This document shows positions 60,976-64,000 of a stretch of DNA of 64,000 nt, piece after piece. Source of the DNA: CAMEON01 sp045531965 (GTDB taxonomy: Bacteria; Bacillota; Clostridia; Oscillospirales; CAG-272); assembly GCA_045531965.1 (NCBI GenBank), contig JAZSFA010000017.1:17166-81165 (forward strand), written 5' to 3'. Numbering within the stretch: the stretch's first letter is position 1; each line of letters starts with the position of its first letter. The position numbers were made by a program, and so were the translations under genes. The notes under the pieces were generated by a model, which was not told where the DNA came from, did no database searches, and was given only the letters and a program-made list of their open reading frames with translations.

Positions 60976-63603
60976 TTACTTGTTCTTGATAGCAGCCTGA
61001 GCAGCAGCCAGACGAGCGATCGGCACACGGAAGGGAGAGCAGGACACATAGTCCAGACCCAGCTCGTGGCAGAACTCGACGGATGTGGGATCACCACCGT
61101 GCTCACCGCAGATACCGATGTGCAGCTTTGCGTTGTTAGCGCGGCCGTCCTTGCAAGCCATGTTCATCAGCTTACCAACACCGGTCTGGTCGAGACGAGC
61201 GAAGGGATCGTTCTCGAAGATCTTGGTGTCGGAGTAAGCGGTCAGGAACTTACCTGCGTCGTCACGGGAGAAGCCGAGGGTCATCTGGGTCAGGTCGTTG
61301 GTACCGAAGCAGAAGAAGTCAGCGTTCTGAGCGATCTCGTCAGCGGTCAGGCATGCGCGAGGAATCTCGATCATGGTACCGACCTCGTAGTCCAGCTCAA
61401 CACCGGCAGCAGCGATCTCTGCGTCAGCGGTAGCAACCACAACGGACTTAACGTACTTCAGCTCCTTAACCTCGCCAACCAGAGGAATCATGATCTCAGG
61501 AACGACCTTCCACTCGGGATGTCTGCCCTGGACGTTGATAGCGGCACGGATGACGGCAGCGGTCTGCATCTTGGCGATCTCAGGATAGGTGACAGCCAGA
61601 CGGCAACCACGGTGACCCATCATGGGGTTGAACTCGTGGAGAGAGGAAATGATAGCCTTGATGTCCTCAACGGTCTTGCCCTGTGCGTTGGCAAGCAGAG
61701 CGATGTCTTCCTCGGTGGTAGGAACGAACTCGTGGAGAGGAGGATCCAAGAAACGGATGCACACGGGAGTGCCCTCGAGAGCCTCGTACAGCTTCTCGAA
61801 GTCGCCCTGCTGGTAAGGCAGGATCTTAGCCAGAGCAACCTCACGCTCCTTAGCGGTATCAGCGCAGATCATCTCGCGGAATGCAGCGATTCTGTCAGCC
61901 TCAAAGAACATATGCTCGGTACGGCACAGACCGATACCCTCAGCGCCCAGCTCGCGAGCCTTCTTAGCGTCGGTGGGGGTGTCGGCGTTGGTGCGAACCT
62001 TCAGAGTACGGAACTCGTCAGCCCAACCCATGATGGTGCCGAAGTTACCGGAGATCTCAGCATCAACGGTAGGAATGATACCGTCGTAGATATTACCGGT
62101 GGAACCGTCGATGGAGATATAGTCGCCCTCAACGTAGGTCTTGCCTGCGAGAGTGAACTTCTTGTTTTCCTCGTCCATAGCGATTTCGCCGCAACCGGAA
62201 ACGCAGCACTTACCCATACCACGGGCAACAACGGCTGCGTGGGAGGTCATACCACCGCGGACAGTCAGGATACCCTGGGAAGCCTTCATACCGGTGATGT
62301 CCTCGGGAGAGGTCTCGAGACGAACCAGAACGACCTTCTTGCCGGCAGCGTGCCAGGTCTCAGCATCCTCAGCGGAGAAAACGATCTGACCGCAAGCAGC
62401 ACCGGGGGAAGCGCCCAGACCCTTACCGACAGGGTTAGCTGCCTTCAGAGCCTTAGCATCAAACTGGGGATGGAGCAGGGTGTCAAGGTTACGAGGATCG
62501 ATCATCAGAACGGCCTCTTCCTTAGACTTGTGACCCTCGGCTACGAGGTCAACAGCGATCTGCAGAGCTGCGGGAGCGGTTCTCTTACCGTTACGAGTCT
62601 GGAGCATATAGAGCTGACCGTGCTCAACGGTGAACTCCATATCCTGCATATCGTGATAGTGGTTCTCGAGGATCTCGCAAACCTTGACGAACTGCTCGTA
62701 AGCCTGGGGGAACTTCTCGGCCATCTGAGCGATGGGCATGGGCGTACGAACACCGGCAACCACGTCCTCACCCTGAGCGTTGGTCAGGAACTCACCCATG
62801 AGCTTCTTCTCACCGGTGGAGGGGTCACGAGTGAAGGCAACACCGGTGCCACAATCGTCACCCATGTTACCGAATGCCATTGCCTGTACGTTTACAGCGG
62901 TACCCCAGCTGTAGGGGATATCGTTGTCACGACGGTAAACGTTTGCACGGGGGTTGTCCCAAGAGCGGAACACTGCCTTAACAGCGCCCATGAGCTGCTC
63001 CTTGGGGTCGGAGGGGAAGTCGGAACCGATCTTAGCCTTGTACTCAGCCTTGAACTGGTTAGCCAGCTCCTTCAGATCCTCAGCGGTCAACTCGACATCG
63101 AGCTTTACGCCCTTCTCTTCCTTCATCTTGTCGATGAGCTCCTCAAAGTACTTCTTACCGACTTCCATAACGACGTCGGAGTACATCTGGATAAATCTTC
63201 TGTAGCAGTCATAAGCCCAACGAGCGTTGCCGGACTTCTCAGCCATAACTTCGACAACCTGCTCATTCAGACCCAGGTTCAGAATGGTGTCCATCATACC
63301 GGGCATGGAAGCGCGGGCGCCGGAACGAACAGAAACCAGCAGGGGGTTCTCGAGGTCACCAAACTTCTTGCCGGTAACACCCTCCATCTTGACGATGTAC
63401 TCGTTGATCTCGGCCTGGATATCAGGGTTGATCTGACGACCATCCTCGTAGTACTGGGTGCAGGCTTCGGTGGTGATGGTAAAGCCCTGGGGAACAGGCA
63501 GACCGATGTTGGTCATCTCGGCAAGGTTTGCACCCTTACCACCCAAAAGCTCTCTCATGTTGGCGTTACCTTCAGTAAAGAGGTAACAATACTTCTTTGC
63601 CAT
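60976..63603 (-). CDS. ppdK: Pyruvate, phosphate dikinase
   Basis: An 875-residue enzyme that interconverts pyruvate, ATP and phosphate with phosphoenolpyruvate, AMP and pyrophosphate. The nucleotide-binding N-terminal part starts with GGKGANLAEMTNIGLPVPQGFTI; the catalytic phospho-His is in GGMTSHAAVVARGMGKCCV; the C-terminal barrel has GLCRTEHMFFE and GTNDLTQMTLG. Together with the oxidoreductase at 32717 it indicates anaerobic glycolysis with a pyrophosphate-linked pyruvate step. A palindrome at its transcription start suggests control. Strong codon bias. Confidence 0.97.
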   Translation of the reverse strand: MAKKYCYLFTEGNANMRELLGGKGANLAEMTNIGLPVPQGFTITTEACTQYYEDGRQINPDIQAEINEYIVKMEGVTGKKFGDLENPLLVSVRSGARASMPGMMDTILNLGLNEQVVEVMAEKSGNARWAYDCYRRFIQMYSDVVMEVGKKYFEELIDKMKEEKGVKLDVELTAEDLKELANQFKAEYKAKIGSDFPSDPKEQLMGAVKAVFRSWDNPRANVYRRDNDIPYSWGTAVNVQAMAFGNMGDDCGTGVAFTRDPSTGEKKLMGEFLTNAQGEDVVAGVRTPMPIAQMAEKFPQAYEQFVKVCEILENHYHDMQDMEFTVEHGQLYMLQTRNGKRTAPAALQIAVDLVAEGHKSKEEAVLMIDPRNLDTLLHPQFDAKALKAANPVGKGLGASPGAACGQIVFSAEDAETWHAAGKKVVLVRLETSPEDITGMKASQGILTVRGGMTSHAAVVARGMGKCCVSGCGEIAMDEENKKFTLAGKTYVEGDYISIDGSTGNIYDGIIPTVDAEISGNFGTIMGWADEFRTLKVRTNADTPTDAKKARELGAEGIGLCRTEHMFFEADRIAAFREMICADTAKEREVALAKILPYQQGDFEKLYEALEGTPVCIRFLDPPLHEFVPTTEEDIALLANAQGKTVEDIKAIISSLHEFNPMMGHRGCRLAVTYPEIAKMQTAAVIRAAINVQGRHPEWKVVPEIMIPLVGEVKELKYVKSVVVATADAEIAAAGVELDYEVGTMIEIPRACLTADEIAQNADFFCFGTNDLTQMTLGFSRDDAGKFLTAYSDTKIFENDPFARLDQTGVGKLMNMACKDGRANNAKLHIGICGEHGGDPTSVEFCHELGLDYVSCSPFRVPIARLAAAQAAIKNK

Positions 63604-63650
63604 TGGCGTAATCCTCCATTTTATATAGATTTTTTATAAACCGGGTATTA

Positions 63651-63672
63651 TTTATGGTGCGAGCACCATAAA
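63651..63672. promoter_or_regulatory. Palindrome at the ppdK transcription start
   Basis: Arms TTTATGGTGC and GCACCATAAA, 10 bp each, two-base centre. It begins about 10 bp downstream of the -10 box, where a repressor would block transcription or a hairpin would form at the mRNA 5' end. Confidence 0.7.
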
Positions 63673-63681
63673 CCACCATGT

Positions 63682-63690
63682 ATTATACCA
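63682..63690 (-). promoter_or_regulatory. ppdK extended -10 promoter
   Basis: Minus strand TGG then TATAAT (63687-63682), the extended -10 form; a TTGACA lies only 10 bp upstream, too close for a normal -35. The gap 63691-63856 shows nothing more. Confidence 0.6.
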
Positions 63691-63856
63691 TATTTTTTGT
63701 CAATAGAAAAGGGGATAACAAAAATATTCTTCCGTTTAATGTAAATTTTTTTTGAACGTGTGATTTTTCGATGGATTTTGTTTGACTAAAAGGGCTTTTT
63801 TGTGTATAATAGATTTGCTTTTAAAGTTTATTATATTTGGTAAATTGTTGTTTGAA

Positions 63857-63926
63857 GGAGTACGCTAGGAGGAACCTTCTTGCAAGAAGGTTCCTCCAAA
63901 CCACCTCCAAGAACTTTCAAAAAAGA
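63857..63926 (+). repeat. Palindromic repeat copy, forward
   Basis: GGAGTACGC, hairpin GGAGGAACCTTCTTG with its complement, then CCACCTCCAAGAACTTTC. It faces the next copy tail to tail. Confidence 0.8.
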
Positions 63927-63950
63927 AAAATAGCATTGATGAATATATGT

Positions 63951-64000
63951 TTTTCAAAAAGTTTTTGGAGTTCCAAGAACCTTTTTTCAAAAAGGTTCTT
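63951..64000 (-). repeat. Palindromic repeat copy, reverse, cut by window edge
   Basis: TTTTCAAAAAGTTTTTGGAG followed by AAGAACC(T)6 and the start of the complementary arm; the window ends inside the hairpin. Confidence 0.75.

Noticed and set aside
60739..63639. A 966-codon plus-strand open frame
   Set aside because: It overlaps ppdK antisense; ppdK has unmistakable catalytic motifs and the frame has no ribosome-binding site.
1..64000. tRNA, rRNA, tmRNA or CRISPR in the window
   Set aside because: No cloverleaf, rRNA core sequence or regularly spaced repeats with unique spacers were recognised by reading; a covariance-model scan could not be run.

Overview
The window looks like the replication-origin region of a chromosome from an anaerobic, gut-type Clostridia (Bacillota). 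The evidence is dnaA, dnaN, recF, remB, gyrB and gyrA on one arm; parA/parB with three parS sites and rpmH-rnpA-yidD-yidC-jag-mnmE on the other; a single-chain pyruvate:ferredoxin oxidoreductase and a pyruvate phosphate dikinase; and strong Shine-Dalgarno sites with TTGACA/TATAAT promoters. The family is an inference; no rRNA or tRNA gene was seen.

Layout. 1-4.1 kb: end of a CotH-type lipoprotein and a copper-efflux operon (csoR-copA, with a CopZ domain fused to CopA). 4.3-14.7 kb: mostly plus-strand accessory genes (a large secreted protein, a YqeG phosphatase, an AraC regulator, small membrane proteins, then TIM-barrel, kinase-like, glycosidase-like, peptidase and metallo-hydrolase genes). 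14.8-21 kb: a 1508-residue surface protein and two small exported proteins. 21-32.5 kb, minus strand: gyrA, mreD, mreC, gyrB, remB, recF, dnaN, dnaA, with DnaA-box clusters in the dnaA-dnaN gap and again between gyrB and mreC. 32.7-36.3 kb: the pyruvate:ferredoxin oxidoreductase gene, minus strand. 36.6-41.1 kb, plus strand: mnmG-rsmG-[parS x3]-parA-parB. 41.2-43.7 kb: an unknown membrane protein, a class I glutamine amidotransferase-like hydrolase, a CD1247-type zinc-ribbon protein and EF-P. 44.1-53 kb: rpmH-rnpA-yidD-yidC-jag, then mnmE, an acyl-CoA ligase and hemW. 53.1-64 kb: lipoproteins, a cysteine desulfidase-like enzyme, sugar isomerase and PHP-domain genes, an XRE/SLOG two-gene module with its own repeated operator, and ppdK.

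How it fits together. The transcription directions switch around 32-36.6 kb and, with the AT-rich dnaA flank, the DnaA boxes and parS, place the origin there. Compared with the usual Bacillota order, the mnmG-rsmG-parA-parB block sits between dnaA and rpmH instead of beyond mnmE. Secreted proteins share Thr/Pro/Glu linkers, and two end in the same Gly-Cys plus hydrophobic plus Lys tail, suggesting a common anchoring route. A family of palindromic repeats (about 60-75 bp, part of a roughly 175-bp composite) lies in intergenic spaces, several directly against stop codons.

The points most worth following up are the SLOG/XRE module with three matching operators, the 11-bp-phased TGACAT array beside DnaA boxes, the composite repeat family, the CopA-CopZ fusion with an internal start, and a GyrA quinolone pocket that carries Ala and Gly at the two key positions.
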